From Anaeramoeba ignava (taxonomy: Eukaryota > Metamonada > Anaeramoebidae), in NCBI GenBank assembly GCA_028826165.1, contig JAPDFW010000064.1, positions 62,001-126,000 of the forward strand: a DNA stretch of 64,000 nucleotides, written 5' to 3'. Shown piece by piece: positions 49,225 to 62,216 of the stretch. Every line of letters starts with the position of its first letter. The first letter of the stretch is position 1. Made by a program: the position numbers and the translations under genes. The notes below the pieces were generated by a model. That model worked only from the letters and a program-made list of their open reading frames with translations, was not told the DNA's origin and ran no database searches.

Positions 49225-52200
49225 TCAATTCAAAAACTTTTGAAGTAATTGTTGTATAGATTTGAAAGTAGATTGAACAGAATCAACGGGTTTAAAACAT
49301 TTGGACAAAATTTCTTGAAGTTGTAAATCATTAGCAAACAAAGAAGAATTCTCATAAAGAGAAGCAGTAAATTTTTCTAAAGAAAAACCATTTTTGAGGT
49401 TTGAAAATAAAGTATTTATCAAAAAATTATCAAAAGAAGAATCTCCGTTATTCATAACAAAATAAAAAAGCAATCCAAATTGAAATAAATCAACAAGAGA
49501 AGAATCCAATTGCTGTCCGAATTTGTAACTTTGATATTCTTGAGGAGAAAAAGAAAAAGAAAAAGAAAAAGGAAGAGATTTTTGACTGTATTTTTTTTCC
49601 AAAAATCTAAGTTTGAATTTGGGTGAATAAATATGTCCATATCCATGCATTTTAACTTCTTCTTGATAGTAAAAAATGCTATCAGGATGCAAATTTCCAT
49701 GATAAATTTTCTCCTCATTCAAATAAAACAAACAATCCAAAATATTCATTAATATTTGAACTCGCAAATTCTTTTGTCCAAAATTTTTGCGATTTGTTAA
49801 TTGCAAAATTGTTTGGTTTTCCAAAAAATCAACCTCGATTGGGTTTTCATAAACAGCCAAATATTCGTTATCAACATAACAAACTCCAAACATTTTCATT
49901 AAGCTTGAGTTACCTTCGCTTTTGCGGATTAGTTCTGTCATTAACTCCCTAAAATTTGGAGCTTTTTCCATTTGATTCCAAAAAAAACGTTCGTGAACCT
50001 TCAAAACAAAAGCGTTTGCTCCTCGATATTTGGCCTCAAATTTTTGCAATTGGGCCTCAATATTTAAGAAGGTCAAATTTTCAGGCTTAAGTTCCCAAGA
50101 GTAGTTCTCCATTTCTGCATAGATCATTTTGTTATTACACATTTGTGTGATTCTGAATGGAGAATAAGATGCAGGATTTGGGAACTTGGAATAATAATGA
50201 CAAAAGGCTCCATATTGTAATAATAACTTGGATATTTCATTGCATTCATCATAACATGAATGCTGCAATGCTGTGATTTTCTGCTCGTCTATTGACATAG
50301 GATCTGCGCCTTGCTCGAGCAAAAACTTCACAATATATGCATGCTTTAATATTGTTGCTTGCATTAATGGGTTTTGTTTTTCTATTCCTTCTTTTTCAAG
50401 GAAATTTCGAAATCTTTCCTTTTTTCTTCTTTTGATTTCATCAATCAAAATAACAAGTGATTCGATATCGTTATTTTGTATTGCTAATCCTATAGGTGTC
50501 ACTTTGCTTTCATCGCTTAAGTTGTATTCTGCTCCTTTAGAAAGCAGAAATTTCAATATTTGATGTCTTTTGTTCGAAATTGAATATAAAATTGGTTTTC
50601 CATTTGAATAGTTGATATCTGCTCCTTTTTCTAGTAATGCTTCGACTATTTCGAAATTTCCAAGCATTGTTGCAAGTGTTAATGGATTAAAAGAGATGGA
50701 CATATTTTCATTAACTAATTTGACTGGAGCTGATTTAAATTAAAATTAAAATTAAATATAAAATTAATATTAAATATAAAATTAAAATTAATATTAAATA
50801 TAAAATTAAAATTAAAATTAAAATTAAAATTAAAATTAAAATTAAAATTAAAATTAAAATTAAAATTAAAATTAAAATTAAAATTAAAATTAAAATCAAA
50901 ATTAAAATTAAAATCAAAATTAAATATAAAATTCGAAATTAAAATTAAAATTTAATATAAAATTAAAATTAAAATTAAAATTAAAATTAAAATTAAATAT
51001 AAAATTAAAATTAAAATTGAATATAAAATTAAAATTAAAATTAAAATTATAAATTAAAATTAAAATTAAAATTAAAATTAAAATTAAAATTGAAATTAAA
51101 ATTAAAATTAAAATTAAAATTAAAATTAAAATTAAAATTAAAATTAAAATTAAAATTAAAATTGAATATAAAATTAAAATTAAAATTAAAATTAAAATTA
51201 TAATTATTTACAATCCATCTCTGAAACTAATATATCAAAACTTCGATTAATAAACTTTGCAATCGAATCATATTCAAGAAGTGTACAAAGAATCTGAACT
51301 TGATTTTCAAATATGGCTAAACATATTGCTTTTGGATCTTCATCTCCTGATTCAACAAGTAATTTGCATAAATCAAGATTTCCATTTTTAATTGCAAATA
51401 AAAGACAGGATTCTTTATCACCTGTCAATTTGGGATTCATTCCTGTAGAAACAAGATATTTTGATAGATTATAATTTGAACATCTACAGGCAAGATTTAA
51501 AAGAGATGGATTTCCTTTTGGAGTTTTAAGTGGAAGTTTAAGTTCTTCATGAAGATATTGAATACCATCAATCCATCCTTCAACACTAAAAAGTTCCATT
51601 AAATTAAGTTGCTTATCAAAAAGGGAATTATGATAAAATTTAATAAAAGAAGAATATAAATTTGGATCATCAACAGAAACTATAATTATATCATTATTAT
51701 TTTCGTTATTGTTTTCGTTATTATTTTCATTGTTTTCATTATTATTTTCGTTATTATTTTCATTATTATTTTCATTATTATTTTCATTATTATTTTCATT
51801 ATTGTTATTATTTTCATTATTATTGCTTTCATTGTTTTCATTGTTTTCATTGTTGTTTTCTTTGTTTTCTTTGTTTTCTTTGTTTTCATATGAATTTCCT
51901 GAAATATTATCAAACTGAAAATTATCTAATTTTAAATTTGCAAAAATTTTCAAAATTGCCATATTCTTAATAAACGGCAACTGGAAAAGAACATTTCGGG
52001 AAACTTTTGCTGATTTAGATATCAAATACTCAACAACATCATCTCTTCCTTTCTGAACAGCAAGAGATAAAGGGCAATAGCCTTCAAAATTTTGGTGTTT
52101 AATATCAATCTTGCCGAAATCAATGATGGACTGAATAAGCTTCAAACTTTTTCCTGATTCAATTGAGAAATGAATAGAATTATCCCCTGTTTTTTCGTTA

Positions 52201-53003
52201 TAACCAATAAGCATTAAATATCGAATTTTTGGATTTGAATTATTGAGAATAAACTCAGCAATCTGTTCATAATTGTCGCCTTGAAAAGAAAGCGCCAGTT
52301 GAAGGGCTGTAAGACCCTCCTCCTTGGTTCTCATCACAAGCAGCTTCTCTGTGATGAAACTGGCCTGCCGCTGATTGGCTCTTGGCAAGTTGGAAAGCTT
52401 CTCAAATAAAATCTTAATTAAATTTAATTCTCCTTTTAAAATCGCAAGATGAAAAAATGTCAGATCATCCGATTCTTCCTTTTGAAATAAATCAGTCACT
52501 AAATTAGAGCTCAAAACATTCTCCACAATCTCATTATATCCCGATAACACGACCGAGTGCATAAGATACTCTACTCCTTTTCGATTTGTGTTTGGCTCCT
52601 TTGTCACTCTTTGGATGACCGTTTTTTTTTTTTCTTCGCTATTTATCATTTTCTTCATTGATGCTAATAAAATATTCACATATTTATCTTCTTTGGAAAG
52701 AATCGCCACGTGAAGCGGCGTTAAACCCTTCTCATTTGGCATAAATACTAAATTTTCATTTTCAATTAAAAATGCAAATAATTTTTCAAATGATGTGATT
52801 TTTTCTTTTAGTTTTAATTCTTCATTATCATCTTCATTTTCTATTCGTGTCTTGATTTTGTGAATTGATTTGATTGCATTGTGTAAACATGTATTTTGTG
52901 TTTGTGGATCTTTTTGAAGAATTAATCCCGGTTTTAATTTAGCAAGTTCAAGTGCTTTTTGAAATTCTGCTTGTTTACAAAGAAATAATATTGTTGGATC
53001 CAT
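49225..53003 (-). CDS. Ankyrin repeat protein with C-terminal pseudokinase domain
   Basis: Exons 51212-53003 and 49225-50729 (split codon T|CT) give 1098 aa. Residues 1-770 carry at least a dozen ankyrin repeats (GLTPLHVAILSKEDKYVNIL, GYCPLSLAVQKGRDDVVEYL, NPLTLATMLGNFEIVEALL). They are interrupted by an N/E repeat of about 60 residues (exon 1, around 51690-51890). Residues about 820-1098 resemble a protein kinase domain: a candidate ATP-site lysine in FVLKV, then YHGNLHPDSIF where the HRDLKPEN loop should be, HGYGHI in place of DFG, and a helix with DLFQFGLLFYFVM like the usual DxWSxG. Catalytic Asp and DFG are both missing, so it is predicted inactive. The likely role is as a binding scaffold; partner unknown. 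Confidence 0.75.
50730..51211 (-). repeat. aaaatt hexamer repeat intron
   Basis: A 482-bp intron of (aaaatt)n with taaatat variants, between donor GTAAAT and acceptor AATCAG. Confidence 0.8.
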
Positions 53004-53130
53004 TTATAAATTTTATTATTTCAATTTTCTTATTATTTTTTATTTAAAAAAAAAAAAATTTATTTAAAAAATGAAAATGAAAAAAATGAAAATGAAAAAA
53101 ATGAAAATGAAAAAAATGAAAATGAAAAAA
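53004..53130 (-). promoter_or_regulatory. CATTTT array upstream of the ankyrin-pseudokinase gene
   Basis: In the minus-strand sense the sequence has seven CATTTTC/CATTTTTTT motifs in an almost periodic array (53071-53130), ending about 70 nt before the ATG at 53003. Same element type as upstream of FNTB and PSMA7. Confidence 0.45.
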
Positions 53131-53226
53131 ATTTTGTTTTGCTTTTTTTTATTCAAAAAAAAAAACGAAAAAAAAAAATATAAAAAGATTTCTTTTTCTT
53201 TTTCTTTTTCTTTTTCTTTCCTCCAA

Positions 53227-56200
53227 TTAATTATTTAAATTAATTTGAAAATTATTAATTAAAAAATTGTTCATCTTTTGTTTTTGTAATTTTGGAGAAT
53301 TTTCAATAAAAGAATTTTCTTCAATTGAATTTAATTCTGGTGATCTTTCTTCAATTAGGGATTGATCAAAATTTAATCTTTTTTTTTGAGGTTTAATTAA
53401 TTCATTTGTTTTTTTTTGTTGTATTTCAGATTCATTTAAATTTAAGAAGAATTTTTGTTTTGGATTTTGAATTGGATTTTTTTTTGGATTTTGAATTTTA
53501 TTAATTTGAATTTGATTTTGAATTGAATTTTGAATTGGATTTTGAATTGGATTTTGAATTTGATTTTGAATTGGAATTGAATTTTGAATTGGATTTTGAA
53601 TTGGATTTTGAATTTTATTAATTTGAATTTGATTTGGAATTGAATTTTGAATTGGATTTTGAATTGGATTTGGAATTGGATTTTGAATTGAATTTTGAAT
53701 TGGATTTTGAATTGGATTTTGAATTGGATTTGGAATTGGATTTGGATTTTGAATTTTATTAATTGGAATTGGATTTGGAATTGAATTTTGAATTGGATTT
53801 TGAAAGAAATTCCCAATATTTGAAAAATTTAAATTTGGATCATCAAAAAAATTATTTTGGAATTCTTTTGTTTTTTCTGTATTTGTTGAATCAACTAACT
53901 TTTCTAATGAATAATTATTTGTTGTTGTTGTTTTTTCTTGTGATTGTAATTGAGATAAATTGGGTATTTTGTTTTCATTTCTTGTTTTAATAGAATTATT
54001 TGGATCAAAATTAATGAAATTGTAAACATTATTATTAAGTGATTTGAATGAAAAATTAATATTGTTATTAATTGTTTGTGTTTGAATATTTGAATTGGGA
54101 TTTTTGATTATGGTTTGTGGTTTTAAAAAATTTGTTTCTGAATTATTGATTGCTTGATTTGGAAAAATTGATTGATTCATATTATAAGAATTTCCAAATG
54201 TATTTCCAAAATTATTCATGTTTATATTCGGTTTTTTGTCTTTTTTCATTTCGGAATTATTTTTAAATGATTCTTGATGTATTTTTTGGAAAATTTCAAG
54301 ATTTGATTTTTGTTGTGGAAAATTCATTTTTAAATCAGGAAGAAAATCAACAAATTTTTCAGGAAATTTTGAAGAATCTTGAAGTGATTGTTTTCCATTT
54401 TCAAATTTAAAAGGAAATTTTGTTTGGTTGTCTAATTCTTGAGACTTTTGATTGAAATTAGGATTCAAATTCAAATTCAAATTCAAATTCAAATTTTGAT
54501 TTGGATTTTGAATTGGATTTTGAATTGGATTTTGATTTTGATTTTGATTTTGATTTTGATTTAAATTGAAATTTAATGGATTTCCAAATCTTGTTTGATA
54601 TTGAGTATTTACAGGTGATATGTTCCTTTCAAATACTCCAATTTTTGAATCTTTATTTCTTTCTTCGAAATGTAATTTTTTCAAATTTGATAATCTATCA
54701 ATAATTAATTGCTTTGTTTCAGAAACAGTTTTCTTTTGAAGTTCATTTCCATTTTTATTTTTATTTTCATTTTCTCTTGTGATTTCATTTTCTTTCTTAA
54801 TTTCATTTTCTTTAATTTCATTTTTATTTTTATTTCCATTTTCTTTCTTAATTTCATTTTCTTTCTTAGTTTCATTTTCTTTCTTGATTTCATTTTCTTT
54901 CTTAATTTCATTTTCTTTCTTGATTTCATTTTCTTTCTTAAGTTCATTTTCTTTCTTGATTTCATTTTCTTTCTTAATTTCATTTTCTTTCTTGATTTCA
55001 TTTTCTTTCTTAATTTCATTTTCTTTCTTAATTTCATTTTCTTTCTTAGTTTCATTTTCTTTCTTAATTTCATTTTCTTTCTTGATTTCATTTTCTTTCT
55101 TAATTTCATTTTCTTTCTTAATTTCATTTTCTTTCTTTTTAAATTTTGAAATAGTTGAATCATCTGATTGATTATCATCAGAATCAGTTACAAGAGAAAC
55201 ATAAACATTTCTCCAATTCATTCTAAAATAAGCTCTACTTTTCAATGCAGATATAGCTTCATAATGATTAATAAATGCAACAAAGCATTGAGCAGAAGCA
55301 CTCAATTTTGATTTGATAATATAAATTCCATTGGAACAAATTTTATAATTATTAAATAAAGATTTAATTGCATTTGGATTAACATGAAAAGGGAGATTTT
55401 TTAATCTTAAAACAGCATCTTGTGGGAATCTATTTATAAATTGTCGAGTTTCTTCACTTGTGATAATTTTTTTATCAGGATCTGCACTGTCATGTGGTTT
55501 GGCAATATTCATTGTATTAAATACCATTCCGTTAATTGTTTTTCCTTTTATATCCTTATAAGCAATAACAAGATTCCTGAAATCATTGAAATTAACAAAA
55601 GCACAATGTGTATGTTGAATTACTTTCACACTATTAATTTTTCCATATTTTGAACATAATCCTTCAAGTTTTTGTTCTGTAAATTCTTCTCCAACATCTC
55701 CAATCCACATTGTTTTGCTATGACAAAAATTCTTATCTAAATCATAATATCCTGTTAGTTCATCAACTTCTTCATTTGTTAGTTGACTCAAAAGATTGTT
55801 TTGTAATTCTTTATTGGGATCTTCATTTTTATTCGTGTTGTTTTGTAAGTTTTCTTGTTTTTTTACTGGTTCACTTTTTGTTTTTTTGACAATTTGTAAT
55901 CGATTTTGTTTTTGTTGCTTTTTATTTGGATTAGAAAGTGATTTAATTTTTTTGGCTATTTGTGGTGATTCTTTATTTTGATTTTTATTTTGATTTTTAT
56001 TTTGATTTTGATTTTTATTTTGATTTTGGTTTGCATTTTGATTTTGATTTTGATTTTGGTTTTGATTTTGTTTTTGATTTTGGTTTGCATTTTGAATTTG
56101 ATTTTGTTTTTGATTTTGATTTTGTTTTTGTTTTTGATTTTGTTTTTGATTTTGAATTTGATTTTGTTTTTGATTTTGTTTTTGATTTTGGTTTGCATTT

Positions 56201-59200
56201 TGATTTGCATCTTTGTTTCGTTTATTTCTTTTTCTCTGCTTTTTTCTCTTTAATTTCTGTTTCTTATTTTCAATTTTTTCTAGTCTTCTTTTTTCTGCTT
56301 CCAATTCAGCAAGTCTTTGTTTTTCTTTTTGTTCTTCTTGAAACTTTTTCAATTGTTCATCTCTTTCAATTTTTTCAATTTTGAAAGTATAATCATTAAT
56401 TTTCTTTTGGATTTTAATTTTTTTATCAGCAATAAATTTCTTTGTTCTATTAATAAGCTTGGAGATTTCTTTCTTGTATTGTTTTTCATAGATGATATTT
56501 TGAAAAGAAAATGTGTGATTATGCTCTTTTTTGGCATAATAATATTTATATTCATTTTCTAATTGAATCATGAAAAATTTTGAGATGAAAACTAAGAAAA
56601 GCATATATGGTTCTTGAAGATCGGAATTGAAAAATTCAAAAGTATTTTGTGCTTGTTCCAACTTGATTTCTAATTGTTCTTTGTTTATTCTTGAATTTTT
56701 TCCATTGTCAATTTTTTTGGTGGTTATATCATTGATTTTTCCATCTGCAAAAAGTATTTCACAATTAATATCTGCAAATTTTGAAATTTCTTTAAAAAGT
56801 TCAAGTGCTTTTTCTTTTGTAGATATTTCATTTGGAGAAATTGTGAGTTTATATTCTTGATTTTTCTTATTGATATTTTGCTTTTTTTTCTGTGTTTCTT
56901 GTTCTTGTTCTTTTGTTTCAGGAACTACTATAAATTTATCAAAAAGATCAAATTTAATGAAGAGTTTTTCAATATTTCCTGAAATTAATTGAGCTCGATC
57001 TCTTAATTGATTTTGATTTTGATTTTGATTTTTGATTTTGATTTTGATTTTTATTTTGTTGAGGATTATTTCTTTGTCCTTTTCCTTTTCCTCTTCTTTT
57101 TTTTTGTGACTTCTTTTTTGGAATTTGAAAATTTTGTGAATTGGATGGTTCTTTTATATTTAGATATTTACTTTTTTTATAAAGAAGAAAATCCATAAAT
57201 CTTGAAGAATTTTTCTTGAAATATTTATCAATATAATTTTCCAAAAAATTGATATTTTGTGAAAGAATTTTTTCAATATTTTGATTTTCCCATTGCTCTA
57301 TTAAAAATTGAGAAAGAATTTCAGGAGTAATTGAAATTGAATACCAAAGATTTTTTTCATCAACATCTTTGAATTCATTTTCTTGATTTTTTGAATTTTC
57401 TTGATTTTTTGAATTTTCTTGATTTTTTGAATTTTCTTGATTTTTTAAATTTTCTTGATTTGATTGAGTTTTTTCAATTTTATGATAATTTCCCAGCTTT
57501 TGTAATTGATAAATTGTCTCTAATTCTTCCATTGTTCGTGGTTGATTTAAGCTATTTAACATTTGAAATTTCTGAATTTCTTTCAATTCTTGAATTTTTT
57601 CTTCAAGTTTGTCCATATATGGTTTTTCATTTATTATATTTTTTTGTTCATCTTGATTGATTTGATCTTCTTGATGTAAATTGATATTTTCTTGTTCTTG
57701 ATAGAGTAAAATTTGGATTTGATTAAAAAGAGTATTTGCTTCTTCATTATCTGGATCTAAACGAAGTAAATTATATAAATCTATTTTTTATCAAAATATA
57801 TATATAATCAATGAATATTATTGCTTTGTTTTTGAATTGGGGAATTTTAAATTAATTTTACCTTCTAACGCAAGTAAATTTTGTTGAGATTCAATAAAAG
57901 CAGTTGCTCTTCTTAAAAGAGATTTTTTATTTTTAGGATTAAATTTAAGAGATCTTGTGCAAATTTGAATAGCTTTATCATATTCTTTTAAATGAAGAAG
58001 ACAAAGTGCTTCATTTGATAAAATTGAAGACAATCGTTTAAAATCATATTTTGGTGTATTCAGAAATGATTTATTATATAAAATAAGTGATGGTGCCCAA
58101 TCATTTTGTTGAAGATATTGTTTGGAATCTTTGGCCATTTGTTTTCCAGTTTTAATTGCCTAATTTAAATAAAAAAAACAAAAAAAAATATATTTTAACT
58201 TTCAATCCAAAATTAATTGAACAATATTTACAACTGATTTTCTTCTAAATCTTTCAATTTCAACCTCTTTTTCTCGAATTAATGTTGAAGGATCTTGAGA
58301 AGAAAAAACTTTTTTTGCAAATTTTCTATTTCCGATTGTGTTTTCATTTGTATTCGGAAATTTGGTTGAATGATGAAGTAAATCTAAATTTGAATCTAAA
58401 TTTAAATCCAATTTTATTTCTGTATTATATTTAACTTCATTATCAAATTCATTATCAGATGGACAATCACTACTTGTCCAAAAAACTTGATTTTCTTCTT
58501 CAAATTTTGATTTTTCAGATTCCGTAATTAATCGATCAAAATGTTCTATTTCATTATTATTATTATTATCACCATTATCATCTTCAATAACTTTTTGAAT
58601 AGCAGGCATTAAAAAATGTGTTCCAAATTTATCAATCATTTTTTTCTTAATTATTCTAATTTTAATATTTTCTTTTTTATTTTCATTTTCCGTACATCCA
58701 AAAAAATTTATAAAATTTTCTAGTTTATTTTTGGGAATAATATCTGTTATTTGGGTTTTTTGAAGAGCTTGAAGACGTTCACCTTTTTGTGTTAGGAGTG
58801 TGACTGTTTTTGAAATTGTTGAGATATATGGAAATTTAAATATATTTTCAATTTGATTTGAATTTTGATTTTGATTTTGATTTTGAATTTGATTTTGATT
58901 TTGATTTTCAATTTGATTTTGATTTTGATTTTGAATTTGATTTTGATTTTGATTTTGATTTTGATTTTGATTTTGATTTTCAATTTGATTTTTATTTTGA
59001 TTTTCAATTTCATTTTCATTTTGATTTTGCTTTAGGAGAAATAAATTAATATTTGGTTTCTGATTCTTTTGTAAAAAATTTTCTTCAATTTGTCTAAATT
59101 CTTTTTTAAATATTGCTTCAATAATATACATTTTCAATGAATGTTGTGGATCTGATTCATTTGAAAAATCAATTGAAGTATAAGCAGAACTTTCGATTTT

Positions 59201-61983
59201 GAACATTTCAAAAAATAATTTATGTGTAGGTTCAGCTGATCTTTGTTCAAAAACAGAAGTAGGAATAGGTATTTCTTGGAAATTGCATAAATGATAATCA
59301 TTTTCATTAAATTCTTTTGGAAAATAATTTTCAATTTCATTTGCAATGACTAAAGATGGTGGAAAAAGTGAATTTTGGTTTTCTTGATCTACATTATTAG
59401 ATTCATTAATAGAGTGATTATCTTTTTTGAGTTGAATATTTGATGTATTGTTTTGATTTTGATTTTCTGTTTGATTTTGATTTTCTGTTTTATTTTTATT
59501 TTTATTTTGATTTTGGTTTTGATTTTGGTTTTGGTTTTGATTTTGAATTTGATTTTGAATTTGATTTTGAATTTGATTTTGATTTTTCATTTCTCCTTTT
59601 TCATTTCTCATTTCTCCTTTTCTCCAAATTTTTGTATTATATTTTCTGAATGCAAAAAATAAAAGTATCATTAATCGATGATTTTGAAGCCAAAATTGAT
59701 GATTGTTCCATATATATTCAATTGCTTCATTTTCCTTCTCTGTATATTTATTTGAAAATATGTGGGTTGGTAAATTTTTCTTTCCAAGAAAAATATTTGG
59801 GACTTCTGGATTAAAAGCAATTGCTCTTTGTAATAATTTATATAAAATATAAACTTTTTTTTTCAATTCTTTTCTGTTTGATTTTTGGATTTTTTTAATT
59901 TCTTGAATTTCCTGATTTGTAAGTTGAGTTGTATCTAATTCATTTTGAATTTCTTTCATAGTATAATTTAATTTGAATTGAGGCTCATTTTTTTGAAATT
60001 GTTCTTTTATAATTTCATTGAAAATGGAATAATTTGATGAATAATTTTTTGATTCTTTGGAAAGAAAAGAAAAAAATTTAAATATTTTCTTAAATAATGA
60101 AAAAGTTATGAATAAAATTTTTTACTTTGAGATTCAAGTAAAAACAGAAGATAATTTTTGATTCGTGACTTTGCTTTGATATTTTCAATTGTTTTTTGGA
60201 ATTTTAGAACAACTTTTGTATATTTCCATGTTGTAGAAGCATCTCCTGGGAATTTTTTGTAAAAATCAGAAGCTTCTTTGTTTCTTTTTAAAGATAATAA
60301 AATTGGCATTATATAGAAACGAACACCAAGTGGATCTTTAGGTGAAATTTCTAAAATATCATAATATTCTTTTAGGGCTTGTTCTTTATTATCTAAACCT
60401 TTCCATAAACCTTAAATAAATAAATAATTTTATAAAATAATTTTATAAATAATTTTATATTTAATTTTATAAATAATTTAATAAATAATTTTATAAATAA
60501 TTTAATAAATAATTTTATAAATAATTTTATAAATAATTTTATAATTAATTTTATAAATAATTTTATAAATAATTTAATAAATAATTTTATAAATAATTTT
60601 ATATTTAATTTTATAAATAATTTAATAAATAATTTTATAAATAATTTTATATTTAATTTTATAAATAATTTTATAAATAATTTTATAAATAATTTTATAA
60701 ATAATTTTATAAATAATTTTATAAATAATTTTATAATTAATTTTATAAATAATTTTATAAATAATTTTATAAATAATTTTATAAATAATTTTATAAATAA
60801 TTTTATAAATAATTTTATAAATAATTTTATAAATAATTTTTAATTAATTTTATAATTAATTTTATAATTAATTGAATAATTAGTTTTTATATATAATTTT
60901 TTAAATAATTTTTTATTTTAATTTTTGTTTTAATTTTCAATAGTTATTTTTTAAATAATTTTAAAATAATTTTATAAATAATTTTATAAATAATTTTATA
61001 AATAATTTTATAAATAATTTTATAAATAATTTTATAAATAATTTTATAAATAATTTTTATAAATAATTTAATAAATAATTTTATATTTAATTAAATTTTT
61101 ATTTAATTTTATATTTAATTTTATAATTAATTTTATAATTAATTTTATATTTAATTTTATATTTAATTTTATAAACAATTTTATATTTTGTTTTTATAAA
61201 TAATTTTTAAAAATTTTATAAAAAATTAAAAAAAATCAAAAATTTTTCAAATTTTAAAAAAAAATTTTATAAAAGAAATTTTATAAATAATTTTATAAAT
61301 AATTTTATAAATAATTTTATATTTAATTTTATAAATAATTTTATAAATAATTTTATATTTAATTTTATAATTAATTTTATATTTAATTTAATAAATAATT
61401 TTATAAATAATTTTATAATTAATTTTATAAATAATTTTATATTTAATTTTATAAATAATTTAATAAATAATTTTATAATTAATTTTATAAATAATTTTAT
61501 AAATAATTTTATAAATAATTTTATAATTAATTATTTTTTGAGGAATTTTTTTCTTTTTGAAATTTGGATACACCAAGCATAATCATTTTTCATCTTCAAA
61601 AGAGAAATAATTGAAGAATGAGTTTCAAGAGAATTTAAATCAATTTTTAAATTTTCAATTTTTTTCTTTTTCATTTCAATAGTTTGATTTAGATATCTTA
61701 AACATTCTTCTGGAATTGTTGATTCTTGTGCAAGGTAAACTAATGATTTAATACTTTTGGGATAAAATTTTAAAGCCAATTCTGCATTTTTGATTCTTTC
61801 AATTCGAGATTTTTCATGGATTACTTTTTGAAGAATATTTTTTGCTCTTTTTTTATTCAAAATTTTTTGTTCTTTTTCATTTTCATTTGCTAATGTAATT
61901 CTCATCATTTTTTCTAATTCTTCCTTTGTAAATTCATTTAATAATTCTTCTGGAATATTAATTTGTTGTTGTTCTTGATTCAT
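53227..61983 (-). CDS. Giant TPR (ST7-like) - TPR - double RRM protein
   Basis: Exons 61572-61983, 60126-60410, 58232-60054, 57862-58159 and 53227-57780 give about 2456 aa. The N-terminal TPR-like part includes [38 protein letters not shown] and [19 protein letters not shown], resembling the ST7/TPR family. After N/Q linkers, exon 4 and the next exon start encode about three canonical TPRs ([38 protein letters not shown]). The last exon has a charged coiled coil, N/Q tracts and two RRMs: RRM1 [12 protein letters not shown]...[10 protein letters not shown], and RRM2 [12 protein letters not shown]...[19 protein letters not shown] repeat and IQNP/N-rich tail follow. The exon 3 donor GTAAAT at 58231 is preferred over read-through to a TGA 30 nt later, because it joins in phase to the TPR exon, which has no start of its own. 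One extra A near 57031-57036 shifts the frame. A role in RNA binding is likely. Confidence 0.68.
54755..55140 (-). repeat. 18-bp coding repeat (KKENEI)n in the TPR-RRM gene
   Basis: About 17 near-perfect copies of an 18-nt unit (ttcattttctttcttaat on the + strand), coding for K-K-E-N-E-I, lie just downstream of RRM2. Single-residue variants (T, L, G) are scattered. It predicts a long, charged single alpha-helix or disordered rod. Confidence 0.85.
60411..61571 (-). repeat. ttttataaataa dodecamer repeat filling TPR-RRM intron 1
   Basis: A 1.16 kb intron with the same 12-mer as in COMMD2, plus a diverged centre (60890-60960 and 61170-61270). Donor GTATCC at 61571, supported because W-C-L-W-K then reads through in phase; acceptor TTTAAG before 60410. 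Confidence 0.8.
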
Positions 61984-62031
61984 AATTTGAAAAAAAAAAT
62001 GTGAAAAAAAAAAATGAAAAAAAAAATTCAA

Positions 62032-62216
62032 AAAAAATTTTTTTCAATTAAAAAAAACAACAAAAAAAAAAAAAAATTTTTAAAAAAGAAAAAAACCAAA
62101 CTTAATTTTAATTTTAATTTTAATTTTAATTTTAATTTTAAATTTAATTTTAATTTTAATTTTAATTTAGAATTTTAATTTTAATTTTAATTTTAATTTA
62201 AATTTTGGAATTCAAA
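62032..62216. other. Intergenic (ttttaa)n spacer
   Basis: Short spacer between the DHHC gene stop and the promoter of the TPR-RRM gene. It holds a (ttttaa)n hexamer tract at 62105-62205 and nothing else recognisable. Confidence 0.6.
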
